A DNA stretch of 64,000 bases from Pseudonocardia hierapolitana (GTDB lineage: Bacteria > Actinomycetota > Actinomycetes > Mycobacteriales > Pseudonocardiaceae). Made by a program: the position numbers and the translations under genes. The DNA lies in contig NZ_VIWU01000001.1 of the NCBI RefSeq assembly GCF_007994075.1, positions 1,798,001 through 1,862,000 on the forward strand, written 5' to 3'. The notes under the pieces were generated by a model, which was not told where the DNA came from, did not search any database, and saw only the letters and a list, made by a program, of their open reading frames with translations. This document shows positions 56,948 to 64,000 of the stretch, one piece after another. Within the stretch, counting starts at the first letter, position 1; each line of letters starts with the position of its first letter.

Positions 56948-57409
56948 GTGGCACTGGAGAACCCCCCGGGGTCGGCCTTCCTCCTCGCCGCGGTCGGTGC
57001 GCACGCGGCCGCGCGCTTCGCCGAGCGCGTCGCCGACCTCGATCTCACGCCCCCGCAGGTCGGCCTGCTCGGGCTCGTCGCAGCGTCGCCCGGACAGAGC
57101 CAGCAGGCCGTGGCCCAGGTACTGGGCATGCCGCCCAGCCGGCTCGTCGGCCTGGTCGACGCGCTCGCCGACCGCGGGCTCGTCGAGCGCAGGCGCAACC
57201 GGGCCGACCGGCGGCTGCACGCGCTGCACGTCACCGACGAGGGGACGGCGATGCTGGCCCGGATCTCGAAGATCGGCCGCGAGCACAACGACGCGCTCTG
57301 CCGCAGCCTCGACGCGCGCGAACGCGAGACGCTGCGCGATCTGCTCTCCCGGATCGCCGCGGACCAGGGGCTGCGCCCCGGGATCCACCCCGGCTTCCGC
57401 AGCGTGTGA
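56948..57409 (+). CDS. MarR family transcriptional regulator
   Basis: 153-residue winged-helix regulator. The recognition part is QQAVAQVLGMPPSRLVGLVDALADRGLVERR, followed by the wing RNRADRRLHALHVTDEG, both classical for MarR. The last 25 residues extend the dimer helix. GTG at 56948 lies 7 nt after TACGGT, suggesting a leaderless mRNA. Divergent from the LLM oxidoreductase; the 3-hydroxybutyrate-type dehydrogenase operon begins 97 bp downstream on the same strand, so it may control either. Ligand unknown. Confidence 0.93.
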   Translation: MALENPPGSAFLLAAVGAHAAARFAERVADLDLTPPQVGLLGLVAASPGQSQQAVAQVLGMPPSRLVGLVDALADRGLVERRRNRADRRLHALHVTDEGTAMLARISKIGREHNDALCRSLDARERETLRDLLSRIAADQGLRPGIHPGFRSV

Positions 57410-57421
57410 ATCCCGCCTTCG

Positions 57422-57456
57422 ATGTGTGCCGCCCACACACATAGCCCGGATGTGTG
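57422..57456. promoter_or_regulatory. Three evenly spaced half-sites ATGTGTG / CACACAT / ATGTGTG
   Basis: ATGTGTG (57422-57428), its complement CACACAT (57436-57442) and ATGTGTG again (57450-57456) are exactly 14 bp apart with 7-nt spacers, alternating in direction. They lie about 50 bp upstream of the bdh gene and 37 bp before its -10 box TACCGT (57493-57498). A cooperative operator for this operon is the simplest reading. Confidence 0.5.
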
Positions 57457-57506
57457 GGCCCTCGACAGAGGGCGGAACGGGCTCGGCCACCGTACCGTCT
57501 GGCGAC

Positions 57507-58268
57507 ATGACCTCCGTCACGTCACCACCGCTGGCCGGGCGCCGCGCGCTGGTCACGGGGGCGGCCTCGGGCATCGGGGCCGCGCTCGCGCGGCGGCTCG
57601 CCGCCGACGGGGCCCAGGTGGTGGCCGTCGACCGCGACGAGGCCGGCCTGGCCACGCTCGCCGGGGAGGCGGGAGTAGAAGCGGTGCCCTGCGACCTGTC
57701 CGACCTCGCGGCCGTCGACGCGCTGCCGGCAGCGGTCGACGTCCTGGTCAACAACGCAGGCCTGCAGCACGTCGCCCCGATCCCCGAGTTCGACCCCGAC
57801 CGCTTCTCGCTGCTCCTGCGCGTGATGCTGGAGGCGCCGTTCCGGCTGGCCCGCCGGGCGCTGCCGCACATGTACGGCCGCGGCTGGGGCCGGGTCATCA
57901 ACATCTCGAGCGTGCACGGGCTGCGGGCGAGCCCGTTCAAGTCCGCCTACGTCAGCGCGAAGCACGGGCTCGAAGGCCTGTCCAAGGTCATCGCGCTCGA
58001 AGGCGCCGAGCACGGCGTCACGAGCAACTGCCTGGACCCCGCGTACGTGCGCACACCGCTGGTCGAGCGGCAGATCTCCGACCAGGCCCGCACCCACGGC
58101 ATCGACCCCGGCGAGGTCGTGGAACAGATCATGCTCGCGCCGGCCGCCGTGAAGCGCCTCGTCGAGCCGGACGAGGTGGCCGAGCTGGCCGCCGTGCTCT
58201 ACGGACCGGCCTCGGCGTCGATCACGGGGGCGTCGTTCTCGATGGACGGCGGCTGGACCGCCCACTGA
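57507..58268 (+). CDS. SDR oxidoreductase (3-hydroxybutyrate dehydrogenase-like)
   Basis: 253-residue short-chain dehydrogenase. The cofactor motif TGAASGIG is at 17-24, the NNAG at 82-85, catalytic Ser134/135, Tyr148 and Lys152 in INISSVHG and SAYVSAKHG. KRLVEPDEVAELAAVLYGPA and the FSMDGGWTAH end match D-3-hydroxybutyrate dehydrogenases. NAD is likely, since the Asp in VVAVDRDEAG lies at the end of strand 2. Located upstream of an MHS transporter with a 26-bp gap, so the pair may import and oxidise a hydroxy acid. Confidence 0.9.
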   Translation: MTSVTSPPLAGRRALVTGAASGIGAALARRLAADGAQVVAVDRDEAGLATLAGEAGVEAVPCDLSDLAAVDALPAAVDVLVNNAGLQHVAPIPEFDPDRFSLLLRVMLEAPFRLARRALPHMYGRGWGRVINISSVHGLRASPFKSAYVSAKHGLEGLSKVIALEGAEHGVTSNCLDPAYVRTPLVERQISDQARTHGIDPGEVVEQIMLAPAAVKRLVEPDEVAELAAVLYGPASASITGASFSMDGGWTAH

Positions 58269-58294
58269 CCGAACACTGGAGGAACGGAGACATC

Positions 58295-59638
58295 GTGGTC
58301 ACCGACAAGTCCGGCGGGACATCCCGCACCAACATCATCAAGGTCGTCGCGGCCAGCATGGCCGGCACGACCGTGGAGTGGTACGACTTCTTCCTCTACG
58401 GCGTCGCCGCGGCGCTGGTGTTCAACGAGGTGTTCTTCCCGGCGCTCGGCCCGGCCGCCGGCACCGTCGCCTCGTTCGCCACGTTCGCGATCGGGTTCGT
58501 CGCCCGGCCGCTCGGCGGGCTGGTCTTCGGCCACTACGGCGACAAGCTGGGCCGCAAGACCCTGCTCGTCATCAGCCTGTTGATGATGGGGATCGCGACG
58601 TTCCTCATCGGCGTGCTGCCGGGCGCGGCGACGATCGGCGTGGCCGCCCCGATCCTGCTCATCGTCCTGCGGCTCGTGCAGGGGTTCGCCATCGGCGGCG
58701 AGTGGGGCGGTGCGGTCCTGATCGTCTCCGAGCACGGCGACCCGGCCCGGCGCGGCTACTGGGCGAGCTGGCCCCAGGCGGGGGTGCCGTTCGGGCAGCT
58801 GCTCGCCAACGGGCTGCTGTTCCTGCTGGCCGCCGTCCAGGACGAGGCGGCGTTCCTCGCGTGGGGCTGGCGGATCCCGTTCCTGCTCTCCGCGGTGCTC
58901 GTGCTGATCGGGCTGTACATCCGGCTGTCGGTCGAGGAGTCTCCGATCTTCAAGGAGGCCCAGGCCAAGGCCGCGCAGGCGGCCGCCGCCGGGGAGAAGC
59001 AGGTCGTCCCGATCGTCGACGTGTTCCGCCGCTACCCCCGCGAGGTCTTCACCGCGATGGGCGCCCGGTTCGCCGAGAACGTCTCGTACTACATCTTCAC
59101 GATCGTCATCACCTCCTACATGACGCAGCGGCTGGACGTGTCCAGCTCGTTCGTCCTCGGCGCGGTGATGATCGGCGCCTTCGTGCACCTGGTGACGATC
59201 CCCGTGTGGGGTGCGCTGTCGGACCGCTACGGCCGCAAGCCGATCTACCTGCTGGGCGCGGCCGGCGTGGGCGTGTGGGCGTTCGTGTTCATCGCGCTGA
59301 TCGACACCGCCAACTTCGCCCTCACCACGCTCGCCGTGATCGGCGGCCTGGTGTTCCACGGCGCGATGTACGGCCCGCAGGCGGCGTTCCTGTCCGAGCT
59401 GTTCGGCACGAAGGTGCGCTACTCCGGCACCTCCGTCGGGTACCAGCTCGCGTCCGTCTTCGCGGGTGGTCTGGCCCCGATCGTCGCGGTGGCCCTCTAC
59501 ACCTCGTTCGACAGCGGGTACGCGGTCGCGGTCTACGTCGCGCTGAGCGCGCTGCTGACGCTGGTCGCCGTGGCCTCCTACGGCGAGACGCGCCAGCGCG
59601 ACCTCGCCCAGGACCACGCGATCGCCCCGACCCGCTGA
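58295..59638 (+). CDS. MHS-family MFS transporter (metabolite:H+ symporter)
   Basis: 447-residue MFS transporter of the metabolite:H+ symporter branch. Its opening VVAASMAGTTVEWYDFFLYG is the classic MHS segment, followed by FGHYGDKLGRKTLLV (motif A) and RLVQGFAIGGEWGGAVLIVSE, another MHS hallmark. Twelve membrane segments. It probably imports an organic acid such as a hydroxybutyrate, shikimate or dicarboxylate. The GTG has GGAGGAAC about 11 nt upstream; 26 bp after the SDR gene. Confidence 0.93.
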   Translation: MVTDKSGGTSRTNIIKVVAASMAGTTVEWYDFFLYGVAAALVFNEVFFPALGPAAGTVASFATFAIGFVARPLGGLVFGHYGDKLGRKTLLVISLLMMGIATFLIGVLPGAATIGVAAPILLIVLRLVQGFAIGGEWGGAVLIVSEHGDPARRGYWASWPQAGVPFGQLLANGLLFLLAAVQDEAAFLAWGWRIPFLLSAVLVLIGLYIRLSVEESPIFKEAQAKAAQAAAAGEKQVVPIVDVFRRYPREVFTAMGARFAENVSYYIFTIVITSYMTQRLDVSSSFVLGAVMIGAFVHLVTIPVWGALSDRYGRKPIYLLGAAGVGVWAFVFIALIDTANFALTTLAVIGGLVFHGAMYGPQAAFLSELFGTKVRYSGTSVGYQLASVFAGGLAPIVAVALYTSFDSGYAVAVYVALSALLTLVAVASYGETRQRDLAQDHAIAPTR

Positions 59639-59654
59639 GGAGGAGCTCGCGGAC

Positions 59655-61499
59655 GTGGGCGGTGGCATCATCACCGCCGTGTCGCGCACGGCGCTGGAGC
59701 TGCTGCGCCTGCTCGCTCAAGACGCTCCCGCCGAGCGGATCGAGGAGCAGGCGCGGGTGCTCGCGGCGGCCGACCCGGAGTCCGGGGCGGTCGCGCGGGA
59801 GCTCGCCCTGCGGGTCCGGGCGGGGATCGACGCGCACCGGCGCCGCGAGGCGGAGCTGTCGGCGCTCGTCGACATCGCCCGTGACCTCGCGTCCCTCCCC
59901 GACCCGGGCGGCGTGCTCGACACGATCGTGCGCCGGGCCCGCAGCCTGCTCGGGGCGGACTGCGCGTACCTGACCCTCGCCGACCCGGAACGCGGCGACA
60001 CGTTCATGCGCGCGACGGACGGGTCGATCTCCGCCCGGTTCCAGACGCTCCGGCTGCCGCTGGGTGCAGGGCTGGGCGGCCTGGTGGCGCAGACGCGGCG
60101 GCCGTACTGGACGGCCGACTACCCGGCCGACACCCGCTACGACCACACCACCGACATCGACGCGGCCGTCGACGAGGAAGGCCTCATCGCGATCTGCGGC
60201 ACGCCGCTGCTGGTGGATCACGAGTTCGTCGGGGTGCTGTTCGCCGCACACCGGGTACGCAGGCCGTTCGCCAGCACCGAGGTGGCGCTGCTCGGTTCGC
60301 TGGCCGCACTCGCCGCCGTCTCGCTCGTGCAGGTGCGCCGCGCGGCGGAGACGGCCGATGCGCTCGCCGCCCTCTCCAGCGCGCACGCCGGCATCGAGCA
60401 GGCGGCCGCGGCGCACGACCGGTTCGCCGGTGTCGTGCTCTCCGGCGGCGGGGTCGACGACATCGCCGCCGCCCTCGGCGAGCTGCTCGGCCGCTGGGTG
60501 GCGGTGCTGGACGTCGACGACCAGCTGCTGGCCGCCCACGGTGCGGTGCCCGACGACGCTGCCGACCTTCCCGCCGTGCGCCGGGCCGCGGACGCGGGTC
60601 GGCTGGTGAGCGCCGACGGCGCCTCGGCGGTGGCCGTGCGGGCGGTCGGCCAGCGTCTGGGCACCCTCGTGCTCGGCGGCCGCGCCGCGCTCCACGACGG
60701 GCAGGTCCGCACCGTCGAACGCGCGGCGATGGTGACGGCGCTGGTGCTGCTGTTCCGGCTGCGGGAGGCCGAGGCCGACCAGCGGGTGCGCACCGACCTG
60801 CTCGCCGACCTGCTGGCCCGCCCGGCGGGCGAGGTGGACCCCACGCTCGTCGAGCGCGGGAGGCTGCTCGGTCTGCGGCTGCGCATGCCGCACGTCGTGG
60901 CGGTGTGCCGGGGTGCGCGCGGCGCGAGCCATGCGCTCGGTCTCGGCCGTGGTCTCGCGGGTACGCACGACGGGTCGGTGGTCGCGGTCGTGCCCGGACG
61001 CGACCCGTCCGCGATCGCCACGGACCTGGCCCGCCGCATGGGGCGGGACGTCGTGACGGTGGGCGCGGCGGGCCCGGTCCTTCCCGCCGCGGGGCTGCGC
61101 GACGCGCACGCCGACGCCCGGCGCACGGCCGACGCCCTCTCCGCGCTCGGCCTGCCCGCCGGTTCCGCCCGCGACCTCGGCTTCGCCGGGCTCGTCACCG
61201 GCGACGCCGCGGACGTCGACGGGTACCTCGAGCGCGTGCTCGGCCCGGTCGCCGCCCACGACGCACGCCGGGGCACGGACCTGCTGGCCACCCTGGACGC
61301 CTACTTCGCCGCCGGGGCGAGCCCGACCCGTGCCGCCGGCGCGCTCCACGTCCACGTGAACACGGTGGCCCAGCGCCTGGAACGGGTGGCGGCACTGCTG
61401 GGCGAGGACTGGCACGCCCCCGACCGAGCCCTGGAGCTCCAGCTGGCCCTCCGCCTGAGGAGGCTCCGCAGCAACTCCGGGGCGTCAGCACGTCCGTGA
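59655..61499 (+). CDS. GAF-domain PucR-like transcriptional regulator
   Basis: 614-residue regulator. The N-terminal GAF domain (about 75-215) contains SLLGADCAYLTLADPERGD, LRLPLGAGLGGLVAQTRRPYW and GTPLLVDHEFVGVLFAAHR. The C-terminal PucR helix-turn-helix (HTH_30) is YFAAGASPTRAAGALHVHVN then TVAQRLERVAALLG, as in CdaR/PucR proteins. It should sense a small metabolite and activate transport and oxidation genes. The GTG at 59655 is preceded by GAGGAGGAG; GTG at 59679 is an alternative. 16 bp after the MHS gene, so it is probably cotranscribed and regulates the three-gene operon. Confidence 0.9.
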   Translation: MGGGIITAVSRTALELLRLLAQDAPAERIEEQARVLAAADPESGAVARELALRVRAGIDAHRRREAELSALVDIARDLASLPDPGGVLDTIVRRARSLLGADCAYLTLADPERGDTFMRATDGSISARFQTLRLPLGAGLGGLVAQTRRPYWTADYPADTRYDHTTDIDAAVDEEGLIAICGTPLLVDHEFVGVLFAAHRVRRPFASTEVALLGSLAALAAVSLVQVRRAAETADALAALSSAHAGIEQAAAAHDRFAGVVLSGGGVDDIAAALGELLGRWVAVLDVDDQLLAAHGAVPDDAADLPAVRRAADAGRLVSADGASAVAVRAVGQRLGTLVLGGRAALHDGQVRTVERAAMVTALVLLFRLREAEADQRVRTDLLADLLARPAGEVDPTLVERGRLLGLRLRMPHVVAVCRGARGASHALGLGRGLAGTHDGSVVAVVPGRDPSAIATDLARRMGRDVVTVGAAGPVLPAAGLRDAHADARRTADALSALGLPAGSARDLGFAGLVTGDAADVDGYLERVLGPVAAHDARRGTDLLATLDAYFAAGASPTRAAGALHVHVNTVAQRLERVAALLGEDWHAPDRALELQLALRLRRLRSNSGASARP

Positions 61500-61515
61500 C
61501 GCCGGGTGGGGCGTC

Positions 61516-62913
61516 TCAGGGGCGGCGGGCCGCCGCGGCGAAGAGGCCGTCCGGGTCGTAGGCGGCCTGGATCTCGTCCAGGCGGGCTGCGCTCTCGCCG
61601 AACACCGCGTCGCGGGCGCTGTCCTCGTCGAGGCCCGCGAAGTTGACGTACACGCCGCCGGTGGCGAACTCGCGCAGCGCGCCCCACGACGAGCGGGCCC
61701 AGCCGATCGCGGTGTCGTCCAGGGCAGGGTCGGTCCAGCCGGCGTCGATGCTCAGGTTGTAGCGGGCACCGCGGTGCGGGTAGGCGCTCTCGCCTGCGCC
61801 GACGCGGTCGATGGCGCCACCGAGGGTGCGGATCACCATCAGCGACTGCGGGGTGGCCCGCCGGGCGTCGCAGGCGATCATCGTGTCGATCGCGTCGTCG
61901 GTGAGGTCGCCGACGAAGTGCGACTTGAAGAAGTAGCGCCCGCCCGCCGGGAACGCGGGGTCGAGGGCCTGCTGCATCTCGGCGTACCGCAGCTCGCCGC
62001 CGCCCTGCATGAGCGGCGTGCCCAGCTCGGCGAGCGGTGCCAGCACCGGGTCGGCGTCGGCGGGGTCGCCCGCGTAGACGCCCGCGACGATGACGACCGG
62101 TGCGCCGTGCAGCTCGGCCGGGATCGCCGGGTCCGGCGGGACGCTCCAGAGCACGAACTCGGGCGAGACCGTGTCCGGCAGCTGCGCGGTGAGGTCGCGC
62201 CAGCCGCGGGCCACCGTCCGGGCCTGGTCGTAGGGGTAGAACACCAGCGCCTCGCGCACCACCGGTCCGAGCGGGTGCAGGGCGAACTCGAACGACGTCA
62301 CCACGCCGAGGCCGCGCCCGCCGCCGCGCGCCGCCCAGAACAGGTCGGGGTGCTCCTCACGGCTCGCGGTGCGCACGACGCCGTCGGCCGTGACGATCTC
62401 GATCGAGCGCAGGTTGTCACACGCCAATCCGTACCTGCGCTGCAGCACACCCATCCCGCCGCCGAGCGTGAACCCGGCGATCCCGGTCTGCGAGACCTCG
62501 CCGCCCGGCGTCACGAGACCGAACAGCTGGGTGGCCCGGTCGACGTCGGCCCAGGTGGCCCCGGCCTGCGCGCGGACGGTGCGGGCCGCCGGGTCGACGT
62601 GGACGGCTCGCATCCCCGACAGGTCGATCACCATGCCGTCGTCGCACACCGCGCTGCCGGCCACCTGGTGCCCGCCACCCCGGACGCTCACGACCGGCCG
62701 GTGGCTGCGCGCGACCCGGACGGCCTCGACCACATCCGCGGTGCCGCCGCACCGGGCGATCACCCCAGGCCTGCGGTCGATCAGCCCGTTCCACACCCGG
62801 CGCGCCTCGTCGTAGCCGGGGTCGCTGCGATCGACCACCGCGCCGCGCACGGACGTCCGCAGCGCCTCGACCACCGCCCGCTCGTCCGAACCGACCAGTT
62901 CGCTCGTCGTCAT
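61516..62913 (-). CDS. FAD-binding oxidoreductase of the BBE (berberine-bridge-like) family
   Basis: 465-residue flavoenzyme. The FAD_binding_4 domain includes VVSVRGGGHQVAGSAVCDD, with His82 likely the covalent 8-alpha-histidyl attachment site; the second Cys attachment of bicovalent members is not seen at the usual place. TPGGEVSQTGIAGFTLGGGMG follows. The C-terminal BBE motif is GGVYVNFAGLDEDSARDAVFG, then LDEIQAAYDPDGLF. It would oxidise an alcohol or sugar with O2. ATG at 62913. Divergent from a SARP-type regulator. Confidence 0.93.
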   Translation of the reverse strand: MTTSELVGSDERAVVEALRTSVRGAVVDRSDPGYDEARRVWNGLIDRRPGVIARCGGTADVVEAVRVARSHRPVVSVRGGGHQVAGSAVCDDGMVIDLSGMRAVHVDPAARTVRAQAGATWADVDRATQLFGLVTPGGEVSQTGIAGFTLGGGMGVLQRRYGLACDNLRSIEIVTADGVVRTASREEHPDLFWAARGGGRGLGVVTSFEFALHPLGPVVREALVFYPYDQARTVARGWRDLTAQLPDTVSPEFVLWSVPPDPAIPAELHGAPVVIVAGVYAGDPADADPVLAPLAELGTPLMQGGGELRYAEMQQALDPAFPAGGRYFFKSHFVGDLTDDAIDTMIACDARRATPQSLMVIRTLGGAIDRVGAGESAYPHRGARYNLSIDAGWTDPALDDTAIGWARSSWGALREFATGGVYVNFAGLDEDSARDAVFGESAARLDEIQAAYDPDGLFAAAARRP

Positions 62914-62973
62914 GCCGCCTCCTCGAATCGCGGGCCGCGTGCCGGCCCTCGAGCGAGCAGGGTGGACGGGAGG

Positions 62974-63005
62974 GCTGGCACGGTCCTTGCAGGGCGCTGG
63001 CACGG
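62974..63005. promoter_or_regulatory. SARP-type direct repeats GCTGGCACGG, 22 bp apart
   Basis: GCTGGCACGG occurs at 62974-62983 and 62996-63005, exactly 22 bp apart (two DNA turns), the spacing found in SARP-activated promoters. It lies between the BBE oxidoreductase and the divergent SARP-type regulator. Confidence 0.5.
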
Positions 63006-63054
63006 GTCCACCGCCCAGCGCCGGCCCGGCATGCTGGGCGCGGGAGGTCTGGAC

Positions 63055-64000
63055 GTGACGACGGTTCGGGTGGAGCTGCTCGGGCCGCTGCGCCTTGCCG
63101 TGGACGGCAGGCCGGTGGAGGTCCCGGGCCCGAAGCGGCGCGCCGTGCTGGCGCTGCTGGCGGCCGCCGAGGGCCGCGTCGTGCACGCCGACGGCCTCCT
63201 CGACGCCCTCTGGCCCGAGGAGCCGCCCGAGTCCGGGCGGGCCGCTCTGCAGAGCCACGTCTCCCGGTTGCGCGGGCACCTCGGGCCGGCTGGGTCGCGG
63301 TTGGTGTCGACGGGCGGGGGCTACCGGCTGGCGCTGGAGGAGGCGGAACTGGACGTCGCGCAGGCACGGTCGCTGCTGCGGCAGGCCCGGGAAACCACCG
63401 CCGCCGCCGTGGACCACCTGCGAGCGGCGAGCGCACTCTGGCGGGGCCCGGTGCTCGCCGAGTTCGCCGACTTCCCCCCGCTGGCGGCCACCGCCATCGC
63501 ATACGACCAGCTGCGGCGCGACGTGATCGAGCTGCTCGTCGGGTGCTCGATCCGCTCGGGACGGCTCGACGACGTCGTCGACCTCGCGACGGCCATGCTC
63601 GCCGAGGACCCGTTGCGTGAGCCGGCCGTCGTGCTGGTGGTGCGGGCGCTGGCGGCCACCGGGGACGCGGCGCGGGCGCTCGCCGTCGCCCGCGAGTACC
63701 GCAGCCGGCTCGCCGACGAGACGGGGCTCGACCCGTCGCCCGCCCTCGGTGAGCTCGAACGCGCAGTGGCCGCAGGCGAGCTCGTCGCGCCGGTGCCCGG
63801 GAATGCCGCACCGGCGCGGAGCGCGAGGCCCCTCTTCGGTCGCGACGCCCAGCTCGCCGCGCTGGAACGGCTGCTGGGCGACGAGCGGCTGGTCACGATC
63901 GTCGGCCCTGGCGGGGTGGGCAAGACGCGGGTGGCGCTGGAGCTGGCCCGCCGCGCGGGCGGCGCCCGCGTCCTGCCGCTGGCACCGGTCACCGACCCGT
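63055..64000 (+). CDS. SARP/BTAD-domain transcriptional regulator (partial, runs off right edge)
   Basis: The visible 315 codons include the N-terminal DNA-binding domain (VELLGPLRLAVDGRPVEVPG, ALQSHVSRLRGHLG) and the BTAD domain (about 95-245; LAEDPLREPAVVLVVRALAA). An NB-ARC-like ATPase begins near residue 260 with LFGRDAQLAALERLLG and Walker A VTIVGPGGVGKTRVALELA. The start GTG at 63055 has GGGAGG about 8 nt upstream; an in-frame ATG at 63031 is alternative. Downstream domains cannot be seen. Divergent from the BBE oxidoreductase, with 22-bp-spaced direct repeats in the promoter region. Confidence 0.9.
   Translation, partial: MTTVRVELLGPLRLAVDGRPVEVPGPKRRAVLALLAAAEGRVVHADGLLDALWPEEPPESGRAALQSHVSRLRGHLGPAGSRLVSTGGGYRLALEEAELDVAQARSLLRQARETTAAAVDHLRAASALWRGPVLAEFADFPPLAATAIAYDQLRRDVIELLVGCSIRSGRLDDVVDLATAMLAEDPLREPAVVLVVRALAATGDAARALAVAREYRSRLADETGLDPSPALGELERAVAAGELVAPVPGNAAPARSARPLFGRDAQLAALERLLGDERLVTIVGPGGVGKTRVALELARRAGGARVLPLAPVTDP

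Overview
The window is about 73% GC with GTG/TTG starts, 4-bp ATGA gene overlaps and leaderless-type promoters. It carries the actinobacterial block tig-clpP1-clpP2-clpX ... valS ... folC-DUF4233 ... ndk on the minus strand. Together with the F420-type enzymes, a GlnR-like site, the SARP/BTAD regulators and the HelD protein, this points to a high-GC actinomycete, most likely Pseudonocardiales (Pseudonocardia-like). Genus and species cannot be fixed from the sequence alone. I saw no rRNA, tRNA, CRISPR array, IS element, integrase or replication origin.

Layout. 1-6.9 kb (minus): GNAT acetyltransferase (cut by the left edge), B12-binding radical SAM protein, TspO-like membrane protein, a three-gene ABC-2 exporter, and a GlxA-type AraC regulator. 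6.96-10.9 kb (plus): MFS exporter, amidase, LmrA/YxaF-type TetR repressor and metallo-beta-lactamase-fold hydrolase in an overlapping operon. 10.9-15.5 kb: acetyltransferase, ndk, an MFS exporter divergent from a CGNR zinc-finger regulator, then DUF4233 and folC. 15.6-22.6 kb: an archaeal-type valyl-tRNA synthetase with a serine hydrolase and a PPOX protein, all placed between folC and the canonical valS. 22.6-27.5 kb: amino-acid permease, C39-like cysteine peptidase-like protein, a phoD pseudogene, F420-type PPOX protein, DUF6457, and an OFA-type MFS transporter with its 46-residue small partner. 27.8-33.5 kb: clpX, clpP2, clpP1, tig, a tandem 132-bp repeat array, and a FhuF-like 2Fe-2S protein. 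33.9-40.9 kb: glutamate synthase gltB-gltD and a DedA protein.

41.1-45.2 kb holds a complete ChvE/MmsAB-type sugar ABC transporter behind a LacI-type operator. 45.3-52.1 kb holds a very large GH57-like protein convergent with it, divergent from a SARP-NB-ARC-TPR regulator that is followed by an ECF sigma factor. 52.2-53.1 kb holds two gene remnants left by one apparent deletion, and a small membrane protein. 53.2-55.4 kb is a HelD-type RNA-polymerase-recycling ATPase behind an inverted repeat that overlaps its Shine-Dalgarno. After about 620 bp of gene-free sequence come an F420-type LLM oxidoreductase divergent from a MarR regulator, then an SDR dehydrogenase, an MHS-family transporter and a PucR-like GAF regulator (probably one catabolic operon). 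The window ends with a BBE-type flavin oxidoreductase divergent from a second SARP-type regulator cut by the right edge.

The most unusual points are the two different valyl-tRNA synthetases within 7 kb, the tandem 132-bp stem-loop repeat upstream of trigger factor, the GH57-like giant with its divergent regulator, the Shine-Dalgarno-overlapping inverted repeat before helD, and several unusually regular candidate operators. These are inferences from reading the sequence; no database search was run.
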